From the NCBI GenBank assembly GCA_017882335.1, contig JADGPR010000007.1, positions 1 through 64,000 on the forward strand: a stretch of 64,000 bases of DNA, read 5' to 3'. Under the pieces are notes generated by a model, which saw nothing but the letters and a program-made list of their open reading frames with translations, was not told the DNA's origin and did not search any database. Shown one piece after another: positions 7,187-16,396 of the stretch; positions within the stretch are counted from its first letter, which is position 1, and every line of letters begins with the position of its first letter. The translations under genes and the position numbers were made by a program. This DNA is from Bacteroidales bacterium. GTDB lineage: Bacteria; Bacteroidota; Bacteroidia; Bacteroidales; FEN-979.

Positions 7187-10036
7187 ATGAAGATTATACC
7201 ATTGAAAAAGACCTACAAATACGAAACAGTGAAGGGAGATCCATTAAATACAAGGATCTACGTATTGGAAAACGGGTTGAAGGTATTCCTTTCTGTATTT
7301 CATGACACTCCCAGGATACAGTCCTATATTGCCGTTCATACGGGCAGCAAGATGGATCCGCCGGAAACCACTGGATTGGCTCATTATTTCGAACACATGA
7401 TGTTCAAGGGTACTGAAAATTTCGGAACCACTGATTGGGTAACGGAATCGAGGCTACTCGGGCAGATCGAGCTCCTTTTCGAAGGATACCGGAATGAAAA
7501 AGATAATAACCAGCGTGCCCTCATTTACACTGAGATCGACAGCCTCTCCTACCAGGCTTCGTTACTGGCAATCCCGAATGAATACGACAAACTGATGGAT
7601 GCCATCGGGTCGCAGGGGTCCAACGCAGGAACATCCAATGATTACACTATCTTCATGGAAAACATTCCCTCCAACCAGTTGGAAAACTGGGCCAGGATTG
7701 AAGCGGAACGTTTTTCCAGGCCTGCTCTTCGGTTATTCCATACCGAGTTGGAAACCGTTTACGAGGAAAAGAACATGTCGCTGACAAATGACAACAGGAA
7801 GGTCCACGAGGCCATGATGCAACTTCTTTTCCCCAATCATCCCTATGGAACGCAAACCACGTTGGGTGAGGCGGAACACCTGAAAAACCCTTCGATGAAG
7901 AACATCCGTGGATTCTTCGCGAAATATTATGTACCGAACAACATGGCCATCTGTATGTCGGGAGAACTTGATCCGGACCATACCATTGATATTATAGACA
8001 ATTTTTTTGGCAAGATGAAACCCGGGCATATTCCCCCGTTGCAATATGGAGCATGGAAGCCGCTTGATGCTCCGGTGGACAAGGAAATCATTGGCCTTGA
8101 AGCTGAAAGCATCCAAATCGGTTATGGATTTGATATCAAAGCAAACGAGGATGACTCTCTTCTTCTTACCATGACCGCGTCGATCCTCTCAAATGGCAAA
8201 GCAGGACTGATCGACCTGAACCTGAATCAGCCGCAGAAAGTGTTGAATGCTTCGGCATACGATGGCCAGCTGGCCGATTACGGTATGATCATCCTGAGTG
8301 GCCATCCGAAATCGGATCAATCACTGGAAGAGGTCAGGGATCTGTTGCTTCAGCAGGCGGAGCTTCTGAAAAAAGGAGAATTTCCCGCGTGGTTACCCGA
8401 AGCAGTCATCAACAATATCCGTTTCGATCTCCTGAAACAATATGAATCAAACCAGGGCAGGGCGATGGCAATCACCCATGCCTACCTGCATGATATTCCT
8501 TACAAGGATTTTATGGAATACATCGAAAAACTGGGCAGGATCAGGAAGGAAGATATCATAGCCTTTGCCGGGAGGCACATGCACAACAATCCCGTGGTCA
8601 TCTACAAGAAGCAGGGGTCGCCGGAAGAGGTGCTGAAAGTAAGCAAGCCTCCCATCACGCCCATTCACATCAACCGCGATCAGGAATCTGCTTTCCTGAA
8701 AAAATTGAAGGAAACCAAAATTCCGGACATTCAACCTGAATTTCTTGATTATTCAAGGGATTTTGAAATACTAAAACTTGCGAATTCTACCCGTATCCTG
8801 TATAAGAAAAATACCGAGAATGGGACCTTTCAACTGGTATACTATTATAAAATGGGTAAGAACCATGATAAGGTGATGAATTTTGCCATCGGCCTGCTCT
8901 CCTATCTTGGAACATCAAAACATACTTTGGAACAGATCAACCAGAAGTTCTTCCGCTTGGCTTGTACTTTCCATGTGAATACAACAGATGACGAGACGTC
9001 TCTTTCCCTCCGCGGGTTGAGTGAAAATTTGGAACAGGCACTTTGCCTGATGGAGGAGTTGCTGGCCAATGCGATTCCTGACGAAGAGACGCTTGACAAC
9101 CTTGTGGGAAATACACTGAAAGCGCGATTGGACGGGAAAGCCAATCAGAACGAAGTGTTTACTGCACTGGTTAACTTTGGTATCTATGGGACTTCTTCTC
9201 CCTATACAAATATCCTGACGGAACGAGAACTCCGGTCATTGTCAGCCCTGCAATTGGTGGAGAAAATAAAAGATCTCAGAACTATCAGGCACGATATTCT
9301 TTATTATGGTGATGCCAAACCCGCTGAGCTCGTCGGTCTCCTTGCAAAATACCATACAGGCCCTTCTCCATTAAGGCCGGTTCCTGCTTCTCTGTTATTC
9401 CATGAAAAAGAGACCATAGAAAATACAGTGCTATTTGCACCCTACGACGCCAAGCAGGCAAAACTCCATACCCTCATCAAAGGAAGCCGGTACAATCGTT
9501 CACTGGCACCCGCAATTGCCCTGTTTAACATGTATTTCGGAGATATCGTTTTCCAGGAACTTCGGGAAAAAAGAGCATTGGCATATACCGCAACATCGCG
9601 TTATCAGGAGCCGGCTGACCTTGAAAAGTCATACCTGAACAAGGGCTACATTGCCACACAGAATGACAAGATCATGGATGCTTTTAAAGCCTTCGATGAA
9701 CTTTTTAATGTCTTCCCTATTTCTGAAAGTACTTTTTATGTTTCGAAATATGCCTTGTTAAACAAAATCAGTACGGAAAGGATCCGCAGGATGAGTATCA
9801 TCTGGAATTTCCTGAATGCAGAAAAACTCGGTCTTATTCAAGATATCCGTAAAGATGTTTTCGAAAAAGTGGCAGGAATGAACCTGGACGATGTGATCGG
9901 TTTTGAGGAGAAGTACCTAAAAAACAAAGCAAAAACATACCTGGTATTGGGCAGGGAATCAGAAACCGACTTCAAGGCGCTCGGGAAGATCGGGCCTGTT
10001 ACGAAACTGAACCTGAAAGACCTTTTTGGGTATTAA
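7187..10036 (+). CDS. M16 family metallopeptidase (insulinase/pitrilysin-like)
   Basis: About 949 residues, the size of a two-module M16 peptidase. The inverted zinc motif HYFEH is at residues 66-70 (numbered from the ATG at 7187) with the distal glutamate expected in ETVYEEKN. The C-terminal module keeps the substrate-binding ELREKRALAYTATSRY motif but lacks a zinc site, as usual. It should degrade short peptides in an enclosed chamber. No signal peptide is seen, unlike many Bacteroidota M16 proteins, so a cytoplasmic place is inferred. An ATG at 7154 in the same frame would add 11 residues; I prefer 7187 because the sequence upstream looks like promoter. Confidence 0.9.
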   Translation: MKIIPLKKTYKYETVKGDPLNTRIYVLENGLKVFLSVFHDTPRIQSYIAVHTGSKMDPPETTGLAHYFEHMMFKGTENFGTTDWVTESRLLGQIELLFEGYRNEKDNNQRALIYTEIDSLSYQASLLAIPNEYDKLMDAIGSQGSNAGTSNDYTIFMENIPSNQLENWARIEAERFSRPALRLFHTELETVYEEKNMSLTNDNRKVHEAMMQLLFPNHPYGTQTTLGEAEHLKNPSMKNIRGFFAKYYVPNNMAICMSGELDPDHTIDIIDNFFGKMKPGHIPPLQYGAWKPLDAPVDKEIIGLEAESIQIGYGFDIKANEDDSLLLTMTASILSNGKAGLIDLNLNQPQKVLNASAYDGQLADYGMIILSGHPKSDQSLEEVRDLLLQQAELLKKGEFPAWLPEAVINNIRFDLLKQYESNQGRAMAITHAYLHDIPYKDFMEYIEKLGRIRKEDIIAFAGRHMHNNPVVIYKKQGSPEEVLKVSKPPITPIHINRDQESAFLKKLKETKIPDIQPEFLDYSRDFEILKLANSTRILYKKNTENGTFQLVYYYKMGKNHDKVMNFAIGLLSYLGTSKHTLEQINQKFFRLACTFHVNTTDDETSLSLRGLSENLEQALCLMEELLANAIPDEETLDNLVGNTLKARLDGKANQNEVFTALVNFGIYGTSSPYTNILTERELRSLSALQLVEKIKDLRTIRHDILYYGDAKPAELVGLLAKYHTGPSPLRPVPASLLFHEKETIENTVLFAPYDAKQAKLHTLIKGSRYNRSLAPAIALFNMYFGDIVFQELREKRALAYTATSRYQEPADLEKSYLNKGYIATQNDKIMDAFKAFDELFNVFPISESTFYVSKYALLNKISTERIRRMSIIWNFLNAEKLGLIQDIRKDVFEKVAGMNLDDVIGFEEKYLKNKAKTYLVLGRESETDFKALGKIGPVTKLNLKDLFGY

Positions 10037-10049
10037 TATCATCTCCTTA

Positions 10050-10080
10050 TTGACTTTCAGCTTTTTAAGTATTATCTTTA
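10050..10080 (+). promoter_or_regulatory. Possible promoter for the coiled-coil protein gene
   Basis: TTG (10050-10052) and TATCTTTA (10073-10080) are separated by 20 bp, the same spacing as in the rpsO and S24 promoters here. The last base deviates from TAnnTTTG. The leader would be about 90 nt. Confidence 0.3.
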
Positions 10081-10174
10081 TGGCATTAACCAATCATGAT
10101 GCCTTGAAATTTTCCTCTTCCTCAATTCAGGCCTGGAAGGAGATTCAGGGATAATAACAACTAAAATATAGCAT

Positions 10175-10966
10175 ATGAAAAGATGTTTTACATTGCTTGC
10201 AGTAATGCTCTTTACTGTAGCTTCCTGGGCTCAGAATGCCGATTATCTCCTGAAGAAAGATTTTCAATCGGAAAAGAAAAAGATCTCTGAAGGGATTGAT
10301 GCTGCAAAAAAAACAGGAATTGATGCAAAAAAAATCGCTGCGAAACAAGTCACTGTACTTGACAGCCTGACAAAAAACCTGTCAGCAAATGAGAAAGCGA
10401 TTGCACAGACCAATGATTCATTGCAGAAAACTGCAGCACGGTTCAATGCTCTTGAAGCCAGGGTCAGCAAAAGCAGCATGAACGCCCAGAATTCCCTTCT
10501 GGTGGCAGTCATTGTCTTCGCCGTTCTATTCCTGCTTCTCTTTGCTCTTATTTTCTTCCTGAAAAGAAATTCCAATGAAAAGATCCGTGAATTATCAGAA
10601 GAAAACATGAGGTTGGGCGAATCCGTGAAACAGGATTTTGCAGAGATGAAGAAAGAACAGAAGAAGTCTGCCGAAGTGTTTTCTTTGACATTGCATGAAA
10701 ATTCAGCCAATCTCGCTGCAAAAATCGAGCAATGTGAAGAGAAGCAAAAGGCCTTTGCCACCGAATTAGAAGAAGTTGTTGACAAGGTTGTAAAAGAGCA
10801 GGTGATTCAGAAATCAAGAGTCGATGAACAGATCAAAGAGTTTTTATCGAAAGCAAATGCAGATAAAACTGAACATAAGTCCTTTCACGAAAAGATCGAA
10901 TCAGAAGTGAAAGGATTACGGTCTTTACATATAAAAGATGTAGAGGAAATCAAGGCAAAACTCTAA
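10175..10966 (+). CDS. Signal-anchored coiled-coil membrane protein, unknown function
   Basis: Not recognised as a named family. The 263 residues comprise a signal peptide (MKRCFTLLAVMLFTVASWAQ), a periplasmic Lys/Ala-rich coiled coil (about 21-105), one strong transmembrane segment (about 107-130, VAVIVFAVLFLLLFALIFFL), and a long cytoplasmic coiled coil with several heptad-like stretches to the end. This layout suits a membrane-bound scaffold or a link between the cytoplasm and the periplasm. It is convergent with the SPFH gene (42-bp gap). A function together with the SPFH scaffold is possible but only inference. Confidence 0.7.
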   Translation: MKRCFTLLAVMLFTVASWAQNADYLLKKDFQSEKKKISEGIDAAKKTGIDAKKIAAKQVTVLDSLTKNLSANEKAIAQTNDSLQKTAARFNALEARVSKSSMNAQNSLLVAVIVFAVLFLLLFALIFFLKRNSNEKIRELSEENMRLGESVKQDFAEMKKEQKKSAEVFSLTLHENSANLAAKIEQCEEKQKAFATELEEVVDKVVKEQVIQKSRVDEQIKEFLSKANADKTEHKSFHEKIESEVKGLRSLHIKDVEEIKAKL

Positions 10967-11008
10967 GCCTTAATCCGCTAAAGATGCATTCACCCAAGGT
11001 GATCAGGT

Positions 11009-11896
11009 TCAGAGTTCTTTGGGTTCTTTAGGTTCTTTGGGTTTCAGTGGAATGAAACCACCCATTTCACTGAGTACATTCACCAGATCTGAGCCTGCAG
11101 GAACCACGAATTTTGTATTGTCTTTGAGGGAAGTTTCCAGGGCCTGGATTCTACGCAACAATTGGGCATTCCCGATAAAAAATTCTTCAGCAGCTTCGTT
11201 GACAAGTTGAATGGCTTGTGCTTCCCCTTCTGCACGCAGGATGGCTCCCTGTTTAAATCCTTCTGCTTTCCGGATCTCAGCCCGTTTTTCACCGTCGGCT
11301 CTTGTTTCAGTAGCAGTTGCAAAATCGATGGCAGCGATCTTCTCATTCTCAGCTTTCACGATCTTGTTCATCGTCTCCTGTACATCTTTGGGAGGTTCAA
11401 TTTCCTTTAATTCGGTACGAATGATCTCTATGCCCCAGTGGTCGGTCTCAGCCAGCAAGGTCGAATGGAGGTCTTTGTTAATCCTCCCCCGTTCGCTGTT
11501 TGCTGATTTCAAGGTAAGGGTACCGATGATGTTACGCAGCGTGGTGCGGGCCAGGTTCACGATCTGGTACTCGATACTGTTTACATTGTATTGAGAAAAT
11601 TTCACACTGTCCTCATCCGATCTGATCTTGAAATAAACCTGGGCGTCAACTTTCGCATTCAGGTTATCATTCGTAATGATCTCCTGAGGTTCGGCATTGA
11701 TCATTTTTTCGGTGACGTTCACCTGGTACATCTTTTCTATACCCGGGATGATCCAGTGAAAGCCAGGCATGCAAAAACGATTGTATTTCCCAAGCCTTTC
11801 AACCAATCCACGATGTGTAGGCCGGATAATTCTTACACCGGCAAAGAATAAAAGTACCAAAATCGCGATGACAACTGCGGTAATCGAAATGTTCAT
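11009..11896 (-). CDS. SPFH/Band 7 (stomatin/slipin-like) membrane protein
   Basis: A 295-residue protein with an N-terminal membrane anchor (residues 4-21), then the SPFH domain beginning RIIRPTHRGLVERLGKY, and an Ala/Glu-rich coiled-coil segment (ADGEKRAEIRKAEGFKQGAILRAEGEAQA, cut here in description) typical of QmcA/slipin proteins. These oligomerise into membrane cages and often control membrane proteases such as FtsH. The last residues are the tripeptide repeat KEP-KEP-KEL, encoded by a 9-bp tandem array (11013-11045) that runs up to the stop codon. A NfeD partner, frequent for slipins, is absent. Confidence 0.88.
   Translation of the reverse strand: MNISITAVVIAILVLLFFAGVRIIRPTHRGLVERLGKYNRFCMPGFHWIIPGIEKMYQVNVTEKMINAEPQEIITNDNLNAKVDAQVYFKIRSDEDSVKFSQYNVNSIEYQIVNLARTTLRNIIGTLTLKSANSERGRINKDLHSTLLAETDHWGIEIIRTELKEIEPPKDVQETMNKIVKAENEKIAAIDFATATETRADGEKRAEIRKAEGFKQGAILRAEGEAQAIQLVNEAAEEFFIGNAQLLRRIQALETSLKDNTKFVVPAGSDLVNVLSEMGGFIPLKPKEPKEPKEL
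11013..11045. repeat. 9-bp tandem array at the 3' end of the SPFH gene
   Basis: Three successive units of GGTTCTTTR (13-21, 22-30, 31-39 of 11000) with a partial fourth. They are in frame and encode the KEP repeats at the protein's C-terminus. Confidence 0.75.
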
Positions 11897-11957
11897 AATT
11901 GAAGTTTTAATTGTTTGACAATCAGTTTCAGGAGGAATTCCTTTTCTCTTTCATGGA

Positions 11958-11965
11958 CAAATATA
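11958..11965 (-). promoter_or_regulatory. -7 box (TATATTTG) for the SPFH gene
   Basis: On the minus strand TATATTTG lies 61 nt before the ATG at 11896. No clear -33 TTG. Confidence 0.3.
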
Positions 11966-12075
11966 ATGAAAATTGTTAATTTAGCTAATCCATTTAGAAT
12001 GTTAATGAAGAAAAGCGAGGATATTTTTTTATTTGAATGGCGGTATTTTTCAGTTTAAACATTATTAATTAACAG

Positions 12076-13065
12076 ATGAAAGAAATTAATTCTCCAGGGG
12101 AATTTATGGAGATGGTCAATGCATTCCGGATAAGCAGGATCATCCTCACAGCGCATGAACTGAACCTCTTTACACTTCTAAAAGATGGTCCGCTTACCTC
12201 TCCGGTTATGGCAAAGGCAATTGGAGCCAATGAACGTGCAACCGACCGGCTCATGAATGCGCTGGTTCCCATCGGGCTGTTGAAAAAAGCCGGCAGTCAA
12301 TTTTCCAATTCGGATTTCTCGACCCGTTTCATGATCAAAGGACAGCCCACCTATATGGGTGGCGTCACCCACCTGGGACATTTGTGGAAGACCTGGAGCA
12401 CATTAACAGAGGCCGTGAAAGCCGGGACATCGGTGGCAGTGAAACAGTCGATCGGTAACAGGGAAGAGGTCTGGCTCGAATCCTTTATTGCAGCCATGCA
12501 TTCAAGAGGCCTTCAGCAGGCAAAAGAGATTGCAGCAGTGCTGGATCTTTCACAAACCAGACAGGCGCTCGATATTGGCGGCGGATCAGGTGCGTTCACT
12601 TTTGAGTTCATCAGGGAAAACCCTGCAATCAGGGGAACCATCTTCGATCTTCCCAATGTGATTCCGATCACCCGGCAATACATATCACATGAAGGATTTG
12701 ATGATTCGGTTACCACGCTTGCCGGCGATTACCTTAAAGACAAGTTCGGTTATGATTATGACCTGGTTTTCGTCTCTGCTGTCCTTCACATCAATTCGCC
12801 TGAAGAAAATATGCTTCTCATTAATAAGTGTGCCGAAGCATTGAATCCCGGCGGTCAGTTGGTCATCCTTGACCACATCATGACAGATGACCGGACCGGA
12901 CCGGCAGTGGGCGCCTTCTTTGCCCTGAATATGCTGGTAGGGACTGAAAAAGGAGATACCTATACCGAAAAAGAGATTAAATTGTGGATGCAGGCTGCCG
13001 GATTCAAATACATCCGCAGAAGAGATACCCCGCAGGGATCGAACATGATGATCGGGATTAAGTAA
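12076..13065 (+). CDS. SAM-dependent O-methyltransferase-like protein
   Basis: A 329-residue protein in two parts: an N-terminal winged-helix dimerisation domain (about 1-90; FTLLKDGPLTSPVMAKAIGA) and a C-terminal Rossmann methyltransferase domain with LDIGGGSGAFTFEF as the SAM-binding loop and FDLPNVIPI as the acidic second strand. This architecture is that of the acetylserotonin/hydroxyneurosporene O-methyltransferase superfamily. The acceptor is unknown; a small phenolic or quinone-like molecule is usual for the family. The gene stands alone. Its stop codon is immediately followed by an AATTACG array. Confidence 0.85.
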   Translation: MKEINSPGEFMEMVNAFRISRIILTAHELNLFTLLKDGPLTSPVMAKAIGANERATDRLMNALVPIGLLKKAGSQFSNSDFSTRFMIKGQPTYMGGVTHLGHLWKTWSTLTEAVKAGTSVAVKQSIGNREEVWLESFIAAMHSRGLQQAKEIAAVLDLSQTRQALDIGGGSGAFTFEFIRENPAIRGTIFDLPNVIPITRQYISHEGFDDSVTTLAGDYLKDKFGYDYDLVFVSAVLHINSPEENMLLINKCAEALNPGGQLVILDHIMTDDRTGPAVGAFFALNMLVGTEKGDTYTEKEIKLWMQAAGFKYIRRRDTPQGSNMMIGIK

Positions 13066-13158
13066 ATTACGAATTACGAATTACGATTTCCGATTTCCGA
13101 CCTCTGACCTCCGACTTCTGAACTCAATTGTCAATTATCCATTATCCATTATCAATTA
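13064..13158. repeat. Intergenic tandem arrays between the methyltransferase gene and dnaE
   Basis: From the methyltransferase stop: AATTACG units (7 bp), then TTCCGATTTCCGA, then CTGACCTCCGACTTCTG, then ATTATCC/ATCAATTA units that run into the dnaE stop codon (13156-13158, minus strand). The whole convergent gap is made of such units. Confidence 0.7.
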
Positions 13159-16100
13159 CCCGGCCCTTGGATCCTTCTTCAACGGCATCTTCGCCATCTT
13201 CTGAACCTCCATGCTGGGAAACCCGAATTCCTCCACGATCTTGCCCAAAACAAGGTAGATCCCGTCGCCACGGAAAGGATAATTCTTAGCGGAATCGGGA
13301 AAATGAACCGTGTCGAAGAAATGACCTGTAATATCGATGAACGTCCCGAAATGCATCCATTCCTTTTTCACGGTTCTCACATATTTGATAGTCACAAGCT
13401 GGCCCAGCATTCTCACCTTCTTCCCAAGGGAACCAATCATCTCCTTTGCCATTATTTCCCCACGGAAAGCGGTTTCGAGCAGGTCGAAATAGGTATGTTT
13501 AACCGGAAATCCGAGCAGTTCCACTTCATCGTAAACATCTTCCACTGTATTTTGTTTCAGGGAAGGTAATTCGTATGTTTTAGGCGGCGTATAGAAAAGA
13601 ACGGGATTTATAATTTCAGATTTACGATTTACGATTGAATTTTTGATTGATGATTGACGGTTGATGATTCGGGTTGATGATTTCGGGAGTTCAGCATTTT
13701 TGCCTAGTATCAGGTGGGTTTCCCAGAGAAGTTGGGCCTTTGATTTCCCGGTAAAACGCAATGCCCCGATGCGGATAAGAATGATCATTTGCTCAAGGCT
13801 CGTTCCCGTTCTCGCGATAAAATCCTCCAGGCCGAGATATTCGCCATTCGCTTTTCGCTCTTCGCTGATGGCCTTACCTACCTGGCTTTCCAGGTTTGCC
13901 ACATGAACAAATCCAACATAAATGTCGGTTCCGGTGATGCTCGTTTTATAGTCGCCGCGGTTGATACAGGGAAGATGAAGGGTAGCGCCGCAGTTGCGGG
14001 CTTCATTAAAGTAAACCCACGAACTGTAGAATCCTCCAAAGTTATTGATCACACCGGTCATGAATTCCAACGGGTAATGGGCTTTCAGGTAGAGGCTCTG
14101 GTAGCTTTCCACGGCATAGGATGCCGAATGGGCCTTGGAGAAGGAATAACCGGCAAAGGATTCGATCTGCCGCCAGACCTCTTTCGTAACCTCTTCAGGG
14201 TAACCGAAATTCCTGCAATTCTCAAAGAATTTGTCGATGATCCGTTGCAGTTCCTTTTTTGAACGGTATTTCCCGCTCATGGCCCTGCGCAGCACATCAG
14301 CATCTGCCAGGTCGAGTCCGGCAAAATAGTGACAGATCTTCAGCACATCTTCCTGGTACACCATCACCCCATAGGTTTCCTTCAACTGTTCTTCCATCAC
14401 AGGATGCAGGTATTTGAATCCCGGGTGATGAAACCGGTAAATATACTCGCGCATCATACCCGAACGGGCCACACCCGGGCGGATGATGGAGCTGGCTGCG
14501 ACCAGGCTGCGGTAGTTGTCGCATTGCAGCTTTTTCAATAATCCGCGCATGGCAGGACTTTCCACGTAAAAACAGCCGATGGTCTCCCCTACCCCGAGCA
14601 GGTGCTTTATCTTTTCGTCTTTTTTAAATTCCTGTACCCTGTGAACATCCACATGCACGGCACGGTTCCCAAGGACGATCTCAGCTGTTTCCCTGATGTG
14701 CCCGATGCCACGCTGGCTGAGGATATCCAGTTTTTCGAAGCCGATGTCTTCTGCCACATACATATCCCATTGCGTGGTCGGAAAACCTTTGGGAGGCATA
14801 TCCAGGGCGGTGTAGCAGGTGATTGGTTCATCTGAGATCAGCACTCCTCCTGCATGAATGCTGCGGATGTTCGGGAAATCGACCATCATCCTCCCGAGTT
14901 CGCTGATCCTGCGGGTAACCTCATTATTATGGATCTCCTTTTCAGGATATTTCAGAAGATCGTCCATCTCCCCTTTTGGGATGCCATGTACCTTCCCAAG
15001 TTCCCGGTAGATCGAATTACCTTTGAACGTTGACATGGCGCCAAGCAGGGCAGTATGCTTGTGGCCATAGCGTTTGAAGATATAATCCAGCACTTCGTCC
15101 CTTTCCTTCCAGGAATAATCGATATCAAAATCGGGAGGAGATGTCCGTTTCGGATTTATAAAACGTTCGAAGTAAAGATCAAGCTCAATGGGATCCACGT
15201 CGGTAATCTTCAGGCAATAGGCCACTATGCTGTTGGCGCCACTGCCACGGCCCACATGATAAAATCCCCGCGACATAGAATAGCGGATGATGTCCCAGGT
15301 TATGAGAAAATAGGATGAAAAGCCCATTTTATCGATGATCTCAAGTTCATGTCTCACACGTTTTGCTGCTTCGCGGTTGGACTTTCCATAACGGTATATC
15401 AATCCGTCGTTGGCAAGCTTTTCAAGCAGGGTCTTGTCATCATAGGAATTCCCGGTAAAGGTCTTCCTGTTTTTATGAGAAGAAAAATCAAAATCGATCG
15501 AGCATTCCCCGAGCAATTGTTCCGTATTCCGGATCAGCTGAGGGTAATCTTTGTAAAGATTTCTCACCTCCCCTTCCGGGATCATCTTTTCACCCGGAGC
15601 AGCCAGTTGTTCAGGGCGGAGCCGGCTGAGGAGGATGTTGTTATCGACGGCCCGCAGGTTGCAGTGCAGGTCGTATTCCTTTTCATTGGTAAAAGTAACC
15701 GGGGCGAGGATGACAGCGCAGTCAAGGATATTTTTGTCATTGATGGTTGCGAGTTTACGGATGAATGAAGGATGAACGCCAAGAACCCCTCCCCCTTGCC
15801 CCCTCCCCATTTGGGGAGGGGGATGGGGGGTGGGGCTAAATGGATAAATTACCGCCACATTTTCAAACTCCGGGGCCTGGTTGGGTAGCGGTAGTCCATT
15901 GAGGGTATGAACTGAAAGGAACTCATTCAGCTCACGAAAGCCTTCATTATTCCTGGCCAGGCCGATGTAAAGCAACTTCTCATCCCTGCGGAACTCAATT
16001 CCTGCGACAGGCCTGATCCCGTTCTCCCTGCAAGCCTTCACAAAATAGATGATGCCGGTGGAATTGTTGATATCGGTGAGTGCCAGGGTGGTGACCCCGC

Positions 16101-16182
16101 ATACCTTTGCCGTTTCCACCAATTTTTCAATGGAAAGGGTGCCGTAGCGCAGGGAATAATATGAGTGACAGTTTATAAACAA
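13156..16182 (-). CDS. dnaE2: Second-type DNA polymerase III alpha subunit (DnaE2/ImuC-like)
   Basis: A 1008-residue C-family polymerase, shorter than replicative DnaE. N-terminal PHP domain starts FINCHSYYSLRYG; the palm carries PPDFDIDYSW with catalytic Asp at 351-355, and a third acidic residue is expected in KLDILSQRG; a helix-hairpin-helix and an OB-like C-terminus (HFGTFIDITGHFFDTVHFP) follow. Start is TTG at 16182, matching the conserved MFxNCH beginning. Size and position beside dinB and an S24 repressor support an error-prone translesion role (inference). Two repeat-derived in-frame segments interrupt it, at about residues 115-135 and 831-859, both in places where linkers are expected, so the catalytic core appears intact. 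Confidence 0.88.
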   Translation of the reverse strand: MFINCHSYYSLRYGTLSIEKLVETAKVCGVTTLALTDINNSTGIIYFVKACRENGIRPVAGIEFRRDEKLLYIGLARNNEGFRELNEFLSVHTLNGLPLPNQAPEFENVAVIYPFSPTPHPPPQMGRGQGGGVLGVHPSFIRKLATINDKNILDCAVILAPVTFTNEKEYDLHCNLRAVDNNILLSRLRPEQLAAPGEKMIPEGEVRNLYKDYPQLIRNTEQLLGECSIDFDFSSHKNRKTFTGNSYDDKTLLEKLANDGLIYRYGKSNREAAKRVRHELEIIDKMGFSSYFLITWDIIRYSMSRGFYHVGRGSGANSIVAYCLKITDVDPIELDLYFERFINPKRTSPPDFDIDYSWKERDEVLDYIFKRYGHKHTALLGAMSTFKGNSIYRELGKVHGIPKGEMDDLLKYPEKEIHNNEVTRRISELGRMMVDFPNIRSIHAGGVLISDEPITCYTALDMPPKGFPTTQWDMYVAEDIGFEKLDILSQRGIGHIRETAEIVLGNRAVHVDVHRVQEFKKDEKIKHLLGVGETIGCFYVESPAMRGLLKKLQCDNYRSLVAASSIIRPGVARSGMMREYIYRFHHPGFKYLHPVMEEQLKETYGVMVYQEDVLKICHYFAGLDLADADVLRRAMSGKYRSKKELQRIIDKFFENCRNFGYPEEVTKEVWRQIESFAGYSFSKAHSASYAVESYQSLYLKAHYPLEFMTGVINNFGGFYSSWVYFNEARNCGATLHLPCINRGDYKTSITGTDIYVGFVHVANLESQVGKAISEERKANGEYLGLEDFIARTGTSLEQMIILIRIGALRFTGKSKAQLLWETHLILGKNAELPKSSTRIINRQSSIKNSIVNRKSEIINPVLFYTPPKTYELPSLKQNTVEDVYDEVELLGFPVKHTYFDLLETAFRGEIMAKEMIGSLGKKVRMLGQLVTIKYVRTVKKEWMHFGTFIDITGHFFDTVHFPDSAKNYPFRGDGIYLVLGKIVEEFGFPSMEVQKMAKMPLKKDPRAG
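13618..13690. repeat. Low-complexity in-frame insert in dnaE (residues about 831-859)
   Basis: Coding for a Ser/Ile/Asn-rich run (INRQSSIKNSIVNRKSEIIN), this stretch consists of TTTACGATTTACGATTG- and GATTGATGATTGACGG-like units similar to the AATTACG arrays in the gaps. It lies between the polymerase core and the conserved PVLFYTPPKTYELP segment. Confidence 0.55.
15783..15836. repeat. G/C-rich palindromic in-frame insert in dnaE (residues about 115-135)
   Basis: Two C/G-rich arms (CCCCTCCCCCTTGCCCCC... and ...GGGGGATGGGGGGTGGGG) flank TCCCCATTTGGGGA. Translated on the minus strand it gives SPTPHPPPQMGRGQGGG, unlike anything in DnaE. The segment is a self-contained palindrome that keeps the frame. 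Confidence 0.65.
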
Positions 16183-16189
16183 TTTACAG

Positions 16190-16245
16190 ATTCAGTTTAT
16201 AAAGTTTTTAAAGTTCATAAAGTTTATAAAGGTCATTAAATCAGC
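16190..16245. repeat. AACTTTATA-type tandem array upstream of dnaE
   Basis: Units such as AGTTTATAA, AGTTTTTAA, AGTTCATAA, AGTTTATAA (9 bp) directly precede the dnaE start at 16182. The same 9-bp family, inverted, recurs at 58198, 62297 and 63620. Confidence 0.6.
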
Positions 16246-16274
16246 CTATAGAGATTCACCATATTTGATATTTT

Positions 16275-16361
16275 CATTGCAAGGAGCAAAGCGACGAAGC
16301 AATCTCCTTCAGTTACCAAAAACCTTGTCATTGCGAGGCACGAAGTGCCGAAGCAACCTCC
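16275..16361. repeat. Two copies of a 33-bp CATTGCRAGG...GAAGCAAYCTCC repeat
   Basis: Copies at 16275-16307 and 16329-16361 share 25 or more positions. Each has a short inner inverted repeat (GCAAAGCGACGAAGC in copy 1, CACGAAGTGCC in copy 2). The sequence pattern (CATTGCGAGG..GCGAAGCAATCTCC) is one I recognise as a recurrent dispersed intergenic repeat in many bacterial genomes. Confidence 0.7.
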
Positions 16362-16396
16362 ATATTTCGCCATTTGAAAATGTCACGGCGGATTCG

